64,000 nt of DNA from Rebecca billardiae RCC1528 (Eukaryota > Haptophyta). The position numbers were made by a program, and so were the translations under genes. The DNA is taken from assembly GCA_965240325.2 (NCBI GenBank), contig OZ251244.1, positions 248,001-312,000 on the forward strand, read 5' to 3'. A model generated the notes under the pieces. It was not told the DNA's origin. It did not search any database and worked only from the letters and a program-made list of their open reading frames with translations. Below are positions 22,101 to 33,026 of this stretch, piece by piece. Positions within the stretch are counted from its first letter, which is position 1, and each line of letters starts with the position of its first letter.

Positions 22101-22907
22101 CGAGCCCTCACAGCGCCGCCGCCGCCGGCAGCGGCAGCGGTGGCGGCGGCGGCGCGGTGGCTGCGCGCGGCTCGGCCGTGCGCACCGAGCGCGCGCGCGG
22201 CGCGGCAGAGGCGGCCGGCGCCGCACCGACCCCAACCCTAACCCTAACCCTAACCCTACCGCACCCGCAATTCAACAGACGCGCCGCCGCCTCGCCCTCC
22301 GCGCCGCCTGGCCGCGGGCACGGGACGCCCGCTGCCGCCGCGTGGGGCGGCGCGCGCGGCAGCGCGGACGCCCGGGCCTCGGCCGCCGCCGCCGGCTCGC
22401 CGCCGCACGCGCCCGCCCCCGCCTCCCTCGCTGTGCCGTGCGCCGGCAGCCCGCCGGGCGCGGCCGCTCCGAGCTCACCGCTCGCGTTGGCCGGCAGGCG
22501 GTGCAGCAGGCTCTCCGCCCGGGCGTCGACGGTGGGCTGCTACGATGACGGCGCGGCGCGGCTCGCCGCCGCCTCGCCGCACGCCGGCCGGCTCACCGAC
22601 CGCCAGCTGCGCCGCGCGGTGGAGCCGGCGTCCTCCGCGGCCGCCTCGCCCGCGCGGCCGCGCGCCGCGGCGGCCGCGTCGCCCGCGCGGCCGCGCGCCG
22701 CGGCGGCCGCGCCGCTCGCTGCGGCGGCGGCGGCCGCCGCCGCCACCGCCGAGGCGGGCGACGACGGCGGCGCCGGCGCGGCGCGCGAGGAGTGGCCCGC
22801 GCGCCCGGCCGCGGAGGCGGAGAGCGCGCCGCCCGGCGCGCAGCCGAGCGCGCCGCCGGCCGCCGCGCCCGGCGGCGGCGGCGGCGCGGCCGCGCAGCGG
22901 CGGACCT

Positions 22908-23003
<96 letters not shown>

Positions 23004-23818
23004 GCAGCAGCCTGAGCCGGCCGCGCGACGACTCGTCGGTGAGCTTCGGCTCGGCGAGCGGCAGCAGCTCCGCCACGCCCGCCGCGCGCGCCGCCGCGCC
23101 CGCCGTCGCGCCGTGCGACGCGTTCGTGCTGCACAGCCCCGAGGACGATCCGGAGCAAAAGCGCATGGCGCTGCGGCGCTGGGCGCGCGCGTTCGCGCGC
23201 GCGCACGGCCGCCGCCCGCTCGTGTGGCTCGACGCGCTGTGCGCGGACCCGTCGCTGCTCCCCGCCGAGCTGCTCGAGCACGCGCCGTGCTACCTCGCCT
23301 GGAGCGCGCGCCTCCTCGTCCTCGCAGGGCCGCGGCTGCTCGACGACTTGCGAGCGGTGTGTGAGCTGGCGGTGTGGGGCGCGCTCGGCGGCGCGGCGGC
23401 CGACGTCGACGTCGAGCTGCTGCGGGGCGGCGGCGGGTGCGGCGGGTGCGCGGAGGCGGGCGCGGCGGTGGTCGCCTCGTTCGACGCGTTCCACGTCATG
23501 CACGCGCGCTGCCCCGTGCCCGAGATGCTCGGCCGGCTGCGCCTCGGCGTCGAGCTGGCGGGCGGCGGCCAGTTGAACGTGGCCGTGCGCGCCTTCCTGC
23601 CGACGGTCAAGGCGGCCGCGGAGCGCGCGCGCGGCGGCGGTGGTGCGGAGGAGGGCGCGCGCGCCGCCGAGCCGCACGCGGCCGTGCCGCCCGCCGACGG
23701 CGCCGCCGACGCCGACGCAACCGTCACCGCCGCCGCCGCCGCCGCGGGCGCGTCGGAGCGCCGCGTCGCGCTGCCGGCCGGGACGTCCGGCGAAACGGCG
23801 CGGCGACGAGCGGAGTGA
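19108..23818 (+). CDS. nucleoside hydrolase-like protein reading through into a membrane region and a C-terminal TIR-like domain
   Basis: Exons are 19108-19172, 19334-19782, 19891-20227 and 20443-23818; all joins are GT-AG and in phase, giving 1,408 residues. Domain 1 is inosine/uridine-preferring nucleoside hydrolase-like: LVIISDPGPDPDDAK carries the Asp-rich metal/ribose site, then LLCVVCNGG, then NNGFDTDAAAAVYAF. Domain 2 (about 495-756) has several hydrophobic helices, for example FLYYVGVVVGVLLCGLSA. Low-complexity sequence with a (GGC)n tract follows. Domain 3 (about 1172-1280) begins CDAFVLHSPEDDPEQ and continues PLVWLDALCAD, RLLVLAGP and CELAVWG, the layout of protist TIR-like domains. 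The frame is open throughout exon 4, but in such GC-rich DNA two adjacent genes could also look fused. Another intron around 22,200-22,278 is likely. Confidence 0.6.
20228..20442 (+). repeat. intron with G-rich telomere-like repeats and a duplicated splice donor
   Basis: After the donor at 20228 the intron contains GGGTTAGGGGTAGGG-type runs. At 20285-20315 it contains a second copy of the exon 3 end (ATCGTGCAGCACCTCAACGG) with its donor GTGCGTG, again followed by TTAGGGG-type repeats. The repeats are in G-rich orientation in the transcript. Confidence 0.85.
22231..22262 (+). repeat. telomere-like CCCTAA tract inside the TIR-like gene
   Basis: Four near-perfect CCCTAA units are in frame with the long exon, where they would encode alternating Thr-Leu. 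A plausible splice acceptor (TTCAACAG) follows at 22271-22278. The tract is therefore more likely part of an unmarked intron, like the other telomere-like tracts in this window. Confidence 0.8.
22912..22999 (+). repeat. (GGC)n microsatellite, about 29 units
   Basis: An uninterrupted GGC trinucleotide run encodes poly-Gly just before a short poly-Ser stretch and the TIR-like domain. Runs of this length are normally polymorphic. Confidence 0.95.
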
Positions 23819-24225
23819 CGCGCGGCGCGGGGCCGGCGGTGACGCCGGCGCTGACGCGGCGGCCGAGAGAGTAGAGGCGCGTGCTGAGCGCGGGTCAGAG
23901 GCCGCCCCTTGTGCTGCTTGCTTGGGCTTGACGTGGCATTAGAACCTTCGGCGTGCAGCACATTAGCCGCCATCGTTCGTTCCTCGTTCTGATTAGAAAT
24001 CGTCCGGACCACGCGCCGTCGAAACGCGAAACCAACTCGGGTGCGCAACACCGGACCGCGGGCGGTTTCCCTCGAGCTCCTCTGCGCGGTAGATATCAGC
24101 AGGGCGGCTGCGGGCAGCCCGCGCCAGGTGGTGAGCAAGGCAGGCCGCGCACCGCGCAGCGGCGGCGCCCCTCGCGGCCGCGCCCCGGGCTCGCTCGGCG
24201 CGCGCGCGGGAGCGAGCGAGCAGCC
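23819..24225. other. intergenic spacer between two plus-strand genes
   Basis: No coding signal. The middle (23,930-24,050) is less GC-rich and probably holds the promoter of the following ten-exon gene. Confidence 0.5.
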
Positions 24226-24873
24226 ATGTACTCGGAGCTCGACGCGAACGCGCGGCGCAACTCGGCCGCCCCGGCGGGCGGCCTCGGCGGCGGCGGCGGC
24301 CCCGACGGTGTGAGCTCGATGGACGCGCTCAGCACGCGCCTGAACGCGACCTTCTCGAAGGAGCCGGTGGCGGTGCCGAAGGGCTCGCAGGTGGAGCAGT
24401 GCTCGTGGCTCGAGGAGTTCTTCAACTTCCTCTCCGCCGCGGGCCCCGCCGCGCGCCTCGACTGCGCCGTGCCCGACACAGTCGTCTTCAAGTACCAGCG
24501 GCCGATGACTTGGTTCTACTGGGACGAGATGGCGGGGGGGCACCGGCTGCCGCTCGGCGAGGACGGGGGCGGGGGGGCGCTGCTGGGCGGCGTCACGCCC
24601 GCCGCGCGCCCACCCCGCCCGCCGCCCGCGCCGGCGGGCTCGACGGCTGCGCTCGCCGTGCCCGGCTTTGGAGGAGGCGTGGCGGCGGGCGGCAGCGGCA
24701 GCGCGGGCGGCGGCAGCGGCGCGCACACGCCGACGCCGCGCTCGGCGAGGCGCGGCGGAGAGGAGGAGGCGGAGGGCGGCGCCGGCGTGCGCGCCGTGCC
24801 GGGCGAGCCCACGCCCGCGCTCAACGCCACCGCCGGCAGCAGCGGCGGCGGCGCCGGCGGCGGCGCGGGCGGC

Positions 24874-24917
<44 letters not shown>

Positions 24918-27900
24918 GGGCGGCGGCGTGTACGGCGCGCTGGTGCGCCACCCGGACTCGGTGCTCGCGCTCACGGCGAAGGAGATCCACGGCGGCTTCT
25001 GCGCCCCCGTCGACGTCGCGGGCCGCCGGCACACCAGCGACATTGTCGCCTACTACGTGCGTGCGCGCTAGCCCTAACCCTAACCCTAACCCTAACCCTA
25101 ACCCTAACCCTAACCCTAACCACGCCGGTGGCAGGGGCACACACCGCGCCGCGCCGGCGCGGCCTCACCGCCGCGCCCTCCGCCCCGCCCCAACACGCCA
25201 CAGGTGCGCACCGCGCGCGACCGGTACGGCGACGCCGTCCCCACCATCGAGTACTTTGACGAGATCGGGCTGCGCGACTTTCTGTACCACCGCGAGACGG
25301 GCGACAACGGGATCCTCCAGCGCTTCGTCGACCCGCACGGCGAGTGCAACAACCTGATACGCGTGCAGTGGACGGCGCACGTGTGCGCGATCCACCTCTG
25401 CAAGAATCGGTGTGTGCGCGCGCGCGCGCGCGGCCGCCGAGGGGGCCGCGCAGCGCGTTGGGCGGGCGTGGCGGCCGGGCGGCCGCGCCCCGCCGGCCGC
25501 GCCCCGCTGCGCGCGCGCGGCAGCCAGCGCGCTGGCGCGCGGGCGCGGCGCGGCGCCCTGTGCTGACGCCCCCCCTGCCCACGCCGCGTCCGCGCCCGCG
25601 CCGTGCAGCCACCCCTACCGCGAGCGGCGGTACGCACCGCGGCAGCGGGCGTCAACCTTCGACGCGGAGGAGGTGCGCGCGCGCGCGTGCGCGTGCGCGC
25701 GCGGGGATGGCCGCGCCGCGCCCTCGCCGCCCGCCCACCCGCGCCCCCACCCGCGCCCCGCGTCACAGGTGCACAAGTGGCAGCACTCGATGGAGCGCGG
25801 GCCCACGCGCCGCCGCATCAAGCTGGCCACGGAGCGCGTGCTCGCCGCGGTGAAAGGGCAGCTGCTCTCGCGCTACGAGCTCGTCTCCGCGGTCTTCTAC
25901 TTCAAGCTGGCGGCGGGGCGGCGCTCCGAGGATGTGGCGATGGCGCAGGCGGGCGTGGCGCTCGGCGGGGGCGGCGGCGGCGGCGCGGGCGGCGCGGGCG
26001 GTGGCGGCGGCGGTGGCCTGGACAACAAGCGCACGCTGCCCGGCCGGCTGCAGTCCGAGCTGCTGCTGCTGTGGTGCCAGGTGCGGGCGTGCGCGGCCGT
26101 GCGTGTTTTGCGGTGCTGGGCGCGCGGCTGTGGCGCCGCCGCGCGCCGAGCGAGCGAGCGCGCGCGTGCTGCGCGCACGCACACACACCCTGCGGCGCTG
26201 CGCTGCCTGGCACAGCGCACCAACCCTAACCCTAACCCTAACCCTAACCCCCACGCGCGCGCAGGGCATCAAGCTGCGCAACCGGCTCTCGGACCGCGTC
26301 AACATCCCGGTGCCGCCCACCGGCCTGGTGGCCGTGGACCCCTCCTTCTCGCGCCAGTCGGTCGTGCCCTCCTCGTATTTCCGGTGCCCCGTCTGCGGCA
26401 CCGTGGCGGACTCCGCGTCGCAGTACGGCGTGCCGGCCAAGCTGGTACTGCAGCACTTGCGGCAGATGGGCGCGGAGGACCGGCCGACGCTGCGCCGGCT
26501 GCTGCTCTCGCTCGGCGGCACGCCCAAGGAGGGTGCGTGTGCCCGTTTCCCCCTGAGACCCCTTCCCGCCGGGCGGCCGCGCAGCGGCCCAGCCGCCACC
26601 GCCCGCCGCCGCGCGCGCGCGCGCTCACGCGCGCGCGCCCTGTGCGCGTGCGCGCGCACACTACGCACGCGCGCGCACGCCACGCGCCGCGCACAGGCAT
26701 GCGGCGCGTGGCCAAGCGGCAGCTGCCCACGTACGTGCTCGAGCAGATCTTTGCCAGCGCGCAGGAGGGCGGGGGCGCGGGCGGCGGGGGCAGCGGGGGC
26801 GGCGCGGAGGGCGCGGGCGGCGCGGCGGCGGGCGCGGGCGCGGGCGGCGCGGACGGCGCGGACGGGCTCGGCGGCGGCGGCGCAGAGGATGAGGTGGCGG
26901 CGAGCTGGGCGGTGCGCGCGCTGCCTGCCGCCCAAGCGAGCGCGCCGCCCCGATGCGTGGCGCGCGCACGCGCGGCGGGGGCGGCAGCCAGCGCGTCACG
27001 GCACCACCCTGAGCCACCGCGCGCCGCCGCCCCCGCCGCCCCCGCCTCCGCCCCCGCCGCCTCCGCCGCCTCCGCCGCCGCCTCCGCGCCGCGCGCACCA
27101 CTTGGCCTCCCCCGGACTCGCGGCCTCTCCCGGACTCTCGCCGCCCGCCCCGGACTGTTGGGCCGCGTGCTGCGCAGGTGGACGCGTTCGACGAGCTCGC
27201 GCACCTGGCGGGCGGCGCGCGGCAGCGCGCGGCGGGCGCGCCGGCCTCGCCCGGCGCGGGCGCGGAGGGCCGTGCGCCCGGCGCCGCCGCGGCCGGCCGC
27301 GCGCGCGGCCGCGCCGGCGGCGCCGGCGGCGCGGGCGCGCGCGGCGCGCGCGGCGGCGGCGGCGCGCGCTCCGCCGGCGGCAGCTTTGGCGCTGGCGGCG
27401 GCGGCGCCGGGCTGGGCGGCGCGGGGCCGCAGACGCAAACGCTCATCAACCCTTTTACTGGCAAGTCCATCAACATTGGCGCGCACGGCGGCGGCGCGGG
27501 CGCGGACGGCGGCGCGGGGCGCTCGGCTGCGCTCGGCCTCGGCGGCGGCGGCGGCGGCGCGCTCGGCGGCGCGCGCGCGCTCTCGGCGAGCCACAGCCGC
27601 GGCTCTGCCGGCGGCGGCGGCGGCGGCGCGCTCGGCCCGCCGAGCCCGGCGCGGCCCGCGGGCGCGGCGGCGGGCGGCGGCGGCGCGCTCGCACATCGCG
27701 TGGCCACCGCGCCCGCCGGCGCGCGGCGCGGCGCGGCGCCGTGGCACGCGCCGGCCGACGGCGCGGCCGACGGTTACGCCGACCGTTACGCCGACCGTTA
27801 CTCGGAGGACTGGTCGGGCTCGAGCTCGGAGTCGGGCGACGAGCGCCCCGGCTCGGCGCAGCCCAGCGACGCGGGCTCCTGGCGCAGCCGCCACCCCTAC

Positions 27901-29830
27901 TCGCGCGGCGGCTTGGCGGCGTCGCTGTCGGGAGCGCACGCGCCCGGCATGCCGTCGTCGCGCGCCGCGGCGGCGGTGACGCTTGCCAAGACGGCCGCCT
28001 CGGACCCGGCGGTGGCGGCGCGGCTCGAGGTGCGCGCGCGATGGCGGCGGGCGCGCGGGGCCGCGCGCATCGAGCGCGTGCCCACGCCCCGGCTCGCGCA
28101 CGCCGCCGCCTCGACGCGCGGCGGCGCCGCCGTCGCGCCACCCGCCGCGCGCGCGCCGAGCGCCCGGAGCGACGGCGGCGCCGCCGCCGCGCGCGCGCCG
28201 CCCCTCTGCTGGGCCGCGCGCGCGCGCGCCTTCCCCCAACCGACCGCCTGCCTCCCCTCCGCCCCGTTGCCCTCCACGCCACCCGCCCCGTGTGTGTGTG
28301 CGTGCGTGCGTGTGCGCGTGTGTGCGCGTGTGTGCGTGCGTGTGCGTGCGTGTGCGTGTGCGTTTGCGTGTGCGCGTGCGTGCGCGTCCGCTGCCGCCGC
28401 CGCCTTCTCAGCTGATCGACGACCGGCTGGAGGACGACGTGGAGGAGACGGCGTTCCGGCTGCTGCTGCACGCGGACCTCTCGCTCACGCCCGGCCGGTA
28501 CAAGCGGCTGCGCGACACGGCGGACCCCGCCTTCCTCGCCGCTGAGCTCAACATGTGCGCGCGCGCCCACTGCGGTATCATGCGCGCGCCCACTGCGGCA
28601 CCGCCGCCCCGCCCGCGCGGCGAGCGCGCACGCCGGCTGCCGAGCACGGCCCGCACGCGCGCTCACCCCCTCCGCCTCCCCCCGCGCCCACACACACCGT
28701 ACCCACCTCTACCCGCATTCACCCGCCTGCACCCACCTCTCCCTAGGTGCATGAACTGCCTGCTGCGCTTCATGGACACCGTCTCCTCCGAGCACCTGGC
28801 GCTGCGCCGCTCGCTGTCGGCCGCGGGCATTGTGACGGCGGGCGCGCGCGGCTACTGCTGCTCGGCGCAGCACTATGAGAAGGAGGTGTGTGCGCGCGGG
28901 GGCGCGGGGCGGGGTGGGCGCGGTGGGCGGCGGTGCTGCTCCTGCTGCTGTGCTGTGCCTGCGGCCGCTGCTGCTGCATGCACCGAAGCCCGCGCAAGCG
29001 CTGGCGCCCGCCTTGCCATGCATGCACGCACGCGCGGCGCGGCGGGCAGCGCACACGCGGGGGCGCCACGCCGCGCGCGCGCACACTCACGGCGCGCGCG
29101 CACCCCCCGCTCCCGCGCGCAGCTGCACAAGTGCGACAACGTGTACGACGCGTACAGCTCCGGCCGGCACTCGCAGCCGCCCACGCCCCAGATCTCCTTC
29201 GTCTCCGCCGCCTCGGCCGAGGCCGGCGCGCGGCCGCGCGCGCGCACCGCGGCCGGTGCCGCGCGGCCGCGCGCCGCGCGCGCGGCCGGCGCGCGCGGCC
29301 GGCGCGGCGCCGACGGCGACGAGGCGGGCGCGCCTGCCGGCGCGCCGGCGGCGGAGGGCGCGCCCGCCGCGCGTCGCGGCCAGTCCGCGCCGCGTCCGCG
29401 CGAGCGCAAGGGCTCGCTCCTCGCGCAGTCCGCGCTCGCCAGCACGCCGGAGGCCAAGCTGGCCGAAGCGCGCTCAGCCAAGCGCGAGCGGCAGCGGGAC
29501 GCGGCGGTGGTGGTGGCCGCGGCGATCGCGAGCGGGCGGGGCCGCTCGTCCGCCGCGGTGTTCGACCGGCTCACCGGCGGCGGCGGCACGAGGGGCGGCG
29601 CCAAGGGCGCCGCCGCGCTCCCGCCGCTCGGCAACGGGCCGCGGCCGACCACCGCCGACGCGGCCGGCGGCGGCGGCGCGCCTCGGCCGGACGGCACGCT
29701 GGGCGGCGTGGGCGGCGGCGGCTCGCCCGACCCCGAGCGCGGCTGGTGGAAGAAGTCGTCGTACGCGCACGTCGCCGTCGGCGCGCACGCGCCGCGGCAC
29801 GCAGGCGCGCGGGCCCCGTCGTCGCCCTGA
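24226..29830 (+). CDS. ten-exon conserved protein of unknown function with Cys-x-x-Cys motifs
   Basis: Exons are 24226-25056, 25204-25409, 25609-25672, 25769-26080, 26265-26532, 26697-26893, 27178-28029, 28412-28554, 28747-28885 and 29123-29830. All junctions are GT-AG and all phases agree, giving 1,239 residues. The central part reads as conserved globular sequence: TIEYFDEIGLRDFLYHRETG, then DNGILQRFVDPHGECNNLIR and VQWTAHVCAIHLCKNR, then an LLLLWCQ segment. FRCPVCG (exon 5) and MCMNCLLRF (exons 8-9) offer Cys pairs that could bind zinc. Exon 7 and the ends are Gly/Ala-rich and disordered. The pattern of 'ILQ-F--P-G--N--IR--W' followed by a Cys/Leu-rich strand recalls unnamed proteins conserved in protists, but I cannot name a family. 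The length and phase agreement make this one gene. Confidence 0.72.
25072..25121 (+). repeat. perfect CCCTAA telomere-type array in intron 1
   Basis: About eight consecutive CCCTAA units lie within intron 1 (25057-25203) of the ten-exon gene, in C-rich orientation in the transcript. This is the purest telomere-type tract in the window. Confidence 0.95.
26222..26251 (+). repeat. CCCTAA telomere-type array in intron 4
   Basis: About four and a half CCCTAA units lie about 15 bases before the splice acceptor of intron 4 (26081-26264) of the ten-exon gene, where they may double as its polypyrimidine-rich tract. Confidence 0.95.
28285..28390 (+). repeat. alternating TG/CG microsatellite in intron 7
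   Basis: Mixed GTGTGCGTGCG repeats cover about 100 bp of intron 7 (28030-28411), ending about 20 bp before the acceptor. Alternating purine-pyrimidine DNA of this kind readily adopts Z-form and is unstable in length. Confidence 0.9.
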
Positions 29831-31054
29831 TTGATGGCTGATGGCGTCCGTTCTCGTGATGACCGCGGTGATCACCGCCCGCCTTGGGCTTGATGTGGAT
29901 AGTCCGCCGGTCCGGGACTCGCGGGCGGACCGGGCGACGCCGTCACTCGTCAGTAGGGGGTCCAAGCCAGCAGCCCACCGATTGGTGATGATATTTGACA
30001 ACCATGCCCGATGCCCCGATAGATATGTAGTAGGCGTCTGATGAGCGTGGCGCCGTTGCCGCGGAGTCACCCCGTCTAGGCGCGCCGCGCGGCGCGCGCG
30101 CGCGGCGCGGCAGCGCAGCACCCGCACTGCCGCGCCACCGCAGTTCTGCAAGGCCCATCGAGGCGCACGGCGAGGCGCGCGTCGATGCAGTCGTCGCTGC
30201 GCACGGCCGCTCGGGCACGACGGTGCGGCAACGGCACGCACCACGGATGGCCCACCGGTCTGCAGGCGGCGGCTGCTGCAGGCGCGGGGCGAGCGGCGCA
30301 GGGCACATTGGCACAACCTGCACGGCGTAGACTTGCAGCCGTCGCTGAGCAGGCAACCCATCAGGCACGACGTGGTACGAGCGGCTCGCGTTGGTGCGCA
30401 TGTTGTGTTGTGCAGCTCGCGCCGGCGGGCACGCACCTCCACGATGGCGTCGCGCGCCGCGGGCAGCGCGGGTGACGGCTCGAAGGCCGTGCCCGTTGAC
30501 TTGATGACGTAAGCCAGCGCTAGACGAGTAGTAGTCGGGCATTAGTCGGCGAGCGGGTGGCTTATGGTAGGCTTGTGGTACGAGCTTCTCCATCAGGCCG
30601 TTCGTGCACGTCATCTGATGCGGTTGCGGCTGCTTGATCGCCGCCACGTGCCGCTAGATCTCCGCCAGATCGGCGCAGTACCTCGCGATGCCGACGATGG
30701 CATCTGGCGCTGGGTTTGGCGGCCAGGCCCGCGGAGCTGATCCTCGTCGCGCACGCGTGTGCGAGCGCGAGTGCCGGCAGCGTCGTCGAGCCACGCCGGC
30801 TGAGCGCCATTCTGCGTGTCGCGCGCGGCCTTCGCCTCCTGCAGCAGCGCGCTCGTTCACGTCATACTCAATCGTGTGTGCTGAGCGCACGCGGAGCGGC
30901 GGCGAAAGTGTCGAACCGCTGGGCGCTGGCTAGAGCAGGAACGGCGACTCGGCGAGTAGACGACGATTTGGCCGTCGGCGACTCGGCGTCGCTCGTCGCA
31001 AGGCACTGGCTCGGCCAGTCTGGACTGCGAGAGCCCGCCGCCACAGCGCGCCCG
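29831..31054. other. intergenic, no gene recognised
   Basis: Several open frames exist on both strands but none has a recognisable domain, plausible splice signals or biased composition. It contains the 3' end of the ten-exon gene and the promoter of the phosphatase gene. I see no repeats or RNA gene in it. Confidence 0.45.
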
Positions 31055-31573
31055 ATGGCTACCTTTAACTTTGGGCCCGCCTCGAACGACACGGATGAAT
31101 GGGTGTTCGGAGCCACGCGGCCCGCCGGCGCCTCGGCAGACCTCAACAAACCCGGCGCCATCGACCCGGCAGGGCCCGAATTCACGGCGTGGATGGCACT
31201 GATGAAGGAGAAGGGCGTGAAACACGTGGTAAGCCTTCTCAAGGAGGAAGAGCTCACCTACTTTGCGCCTCCAGGTTACGCAGCCGCCCTGCGGGACGCG
31301 GGATTCGTTGTGACGACAACGCTTCTGACTCAGGTGGACGAGGTACATGCTGCGCTGAAAGCTGCTCAGACCGCGGGGGAGAAGGTAGTCTTCCATTGCG
31401 TGGGTGGTGAACACCGCACGGGCAATGCCCTCGCTCTGGCACTCACGCTGCGTGGGCACAGCGCCGAGGAGGCATGCGCCACTGTCCACGAGGCATCCGC
31501 TGCCAAAGGTGTCTCCCGACACGCCGACATGGCCAAGGTCGCAGATCTGGCTGGTCAAGTCGCGCAAGGGTGA
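31055..31573 (+). CDS. small cysteine-dependent protein phosphatase (dual-specificity/PTP-like)
   Basis: A single-exon product of 172 residues. The P-loop VFHCVGGEHRTGNALA contains the catalytic signature HC(x5)R, with Cys115 and Arg121. The preceding strand KGVKHVVSLLKEEE (53-66) is the usual segment before the general acid region. The catalytic Asp may be D95 in LLTQVDEVHAAL, which is uncertain. The length and layout fit the compact bacterial/algal DSP-like phosphatases rather than animal PTPs. No signal peptide or extra domain is present, so a soluble enzyme is expected. Codon use is less GC-extreme than in the neighbouring genes. The start is the first ATG of the conserved frame; the frame is open upstream but without similarity. 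Confidence 0.82.
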   Translation: MATFNFGPASNDTDEWVFGATRPAGASADLNKPGAIDPAGPEFTAWMALMKEKGVKHVVSLLKEEELTYFAPPGYAAALRDAGFVVTTTLLTQVDEVHAALKAAQTAGEKVVFHCVGGEHRTGNALALALTLRGHSAEEACATVHEASAAKGVSRHADMAKVADLAGQVAQG

Positions 31574-31745
31574 GTGGACCTTTGTGGATGACTGCAGGCT
31601 CCTGGTTACTGATATCGCAGCAGAAGCGGCAAAATCAGCTGACTCACACATCACGGCGTCCATCATACGGCATCGTCAGCAGTCACGGTCGTCATCGTCG
31701 GCCCGGGACGGCGCGCCGAGAAAGTCTCGGACGGGCTACGTCCGT
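31574..31745. other. spacer between the phosphatase gene and the repeat region
   Basis: Downstream of the phosphatase stop codon and upstream of the first repeat block; nothing recognised. Confidence 0.5.
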
Positions 31746-32043
31746 ATAACTCACTCGGTAGACCCACATGAGAGTAGATTGAGGTGGGGGCCGCGTTGAT
31801 AAACGCGTGAGGTGACTAGGTCACACCCCCGAAGCCGTCCAGGATGCGACGCCGACCAGGAAGGACTCGCCGATGCATTCGAGCAACTACGCCGACAGAA
31901 GCCGATGACCGCCTAGACGCCGAAGAGGAAGTACTCGATGGAGCACGTAGACCGCAGGCGCTGGCAGCCGACGCCCCCCCCCAACGCAAGTTTGGGCAGA
32001 GCGCGGCGCCGCAGGAGGCAGAGGCCTCGAGGGCCTCCACCCC
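31746..32043 (+). repeat. 298-bp direct repeat, copy 1
   Basis: Essentially identical to 32379-32676, 633 bp downstream. The block begins ATAACTCACTCGGTAGACCC and contains the short hairpin GGTGAC-TAG-GTCACA. It starts just after the phosphatase gene's 3' flank. Confidence 0.93.
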
Positions 32044-32106
32044 CCCGACACCGCGCGCACCCAAGGCCATGCCCACCCAGCAACCAGCAGGGTGGGAGGG
32101 CAGGGA

Positions 32107-32236
32107 GAAACAACTCCCAGAGGAGGAGCAGCCACCAGCGCAGCGGTGACCAGAGCAGCCACGCCGGCCGCCGCGCCGCGGGTGCAGCCAGCGAGCGCGG
32201 CCGCACCCAGACGCGCATGGCTTGCCAAGCTGCTGA
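32107..32236 (+). repeat. 130-bp repeat, first of three copies
   Basis: Near-identical copies are at about 33433-33561 and 34233-34362. The block begins GAAACAACTCCCAGAGGAGG and ends near GCCAAGCTGCTGA. It always follows either a shared spacer or the 64-bp minisatellite. Confidence 0.9.
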
Positions 32237-32390
32237 GCCAATCCAGGCCCGCGCCCAATCCGGGCCTGGCTCGGCTTGACGACCGGAAAACCTCCAGGCA
32301 GCCGGACCCTGGCTGCCAGCCCGCCCTCATGAGGGCTACCGGTGAGTTATACCCGCATAACCGAGCGGTTATACAACCATAACTCACTCG
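32236..32390 (+). repeat. cluster of short perfect hairpins, copy 1
   Basis: Consecutive inverted repeats: CCAGGCCCG with CGGGCCTGG, GGCAGCC with GGCTGCC, CCCTCATGAGGG, and ATAACCG with CGGTTAT. The block is repeated almost exactly at 34366-34510, where it ends the repeat domain. Confidence 0.88.
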
Positions 32391-32676
32391 GTAGACCCAC
32401 ATGAGAGTAGATTGAGGTGGGGGCCGCGTTGATAAACGCGTGAGGTGACTAGGTCACACCCCCGAAGCCGTCCAGGATGCGACGCCGACCAGGAAGGACT
32501 CGCCGATGCATTCGAGCAACTACGCCGACAGAAGCCGATGACCGCCTAGACGCCGAAGAGGAAGTACTCGATGGAGCACGTAGACCGCAGGCGCTGGCAG
32601 CCGACGCCCCCCCCCAACGCAAGTTTGGGCAGAGCGCGGCGCCGCAGGAGGCAGAGGCCTCGAGGGCCTCCACCCA
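32379..32676 (+). repeat. 298-bp direct repeat, copy 2
   Basis: Second copy of 31746-32043. After its end the sequence continues into a segment (32,677-33,000) whose second half recurs at about 33,562-33,745. Confidence 0.93.
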
Positions 32677-33026
32677 GAAGGAGGTGTGGAATGCCACACC
32701 CCGCAGGGGTGGTGGCCGGGGGCCCGAAGAGGCCGAGGCCGCCGAAGGGGTAGCGCGAGGACCGAAGGCGGCAGAGGCCCAGAGGGGCTCCCCGCAGGGT
32801 TGTATGAGTAAGGACGATCCAGACGGCATGAGACAGTGGGCACGAAAACATGCGCGGCGGCGGCGGCGCAGGCGGGAAGCAGGCGCGAGACACGCACGCG
32901 TAGCGTCAGATAAGGTAGCAGGTCGCATCCCACACACAGCAGTGCACGGCAGACTGCAGAGGAGGCGGCAGAGAAGGAGAGAGCAGCACCCACCCGCCAG
33001 GCGATGAAGGCAAGCGAGACTGCGAA

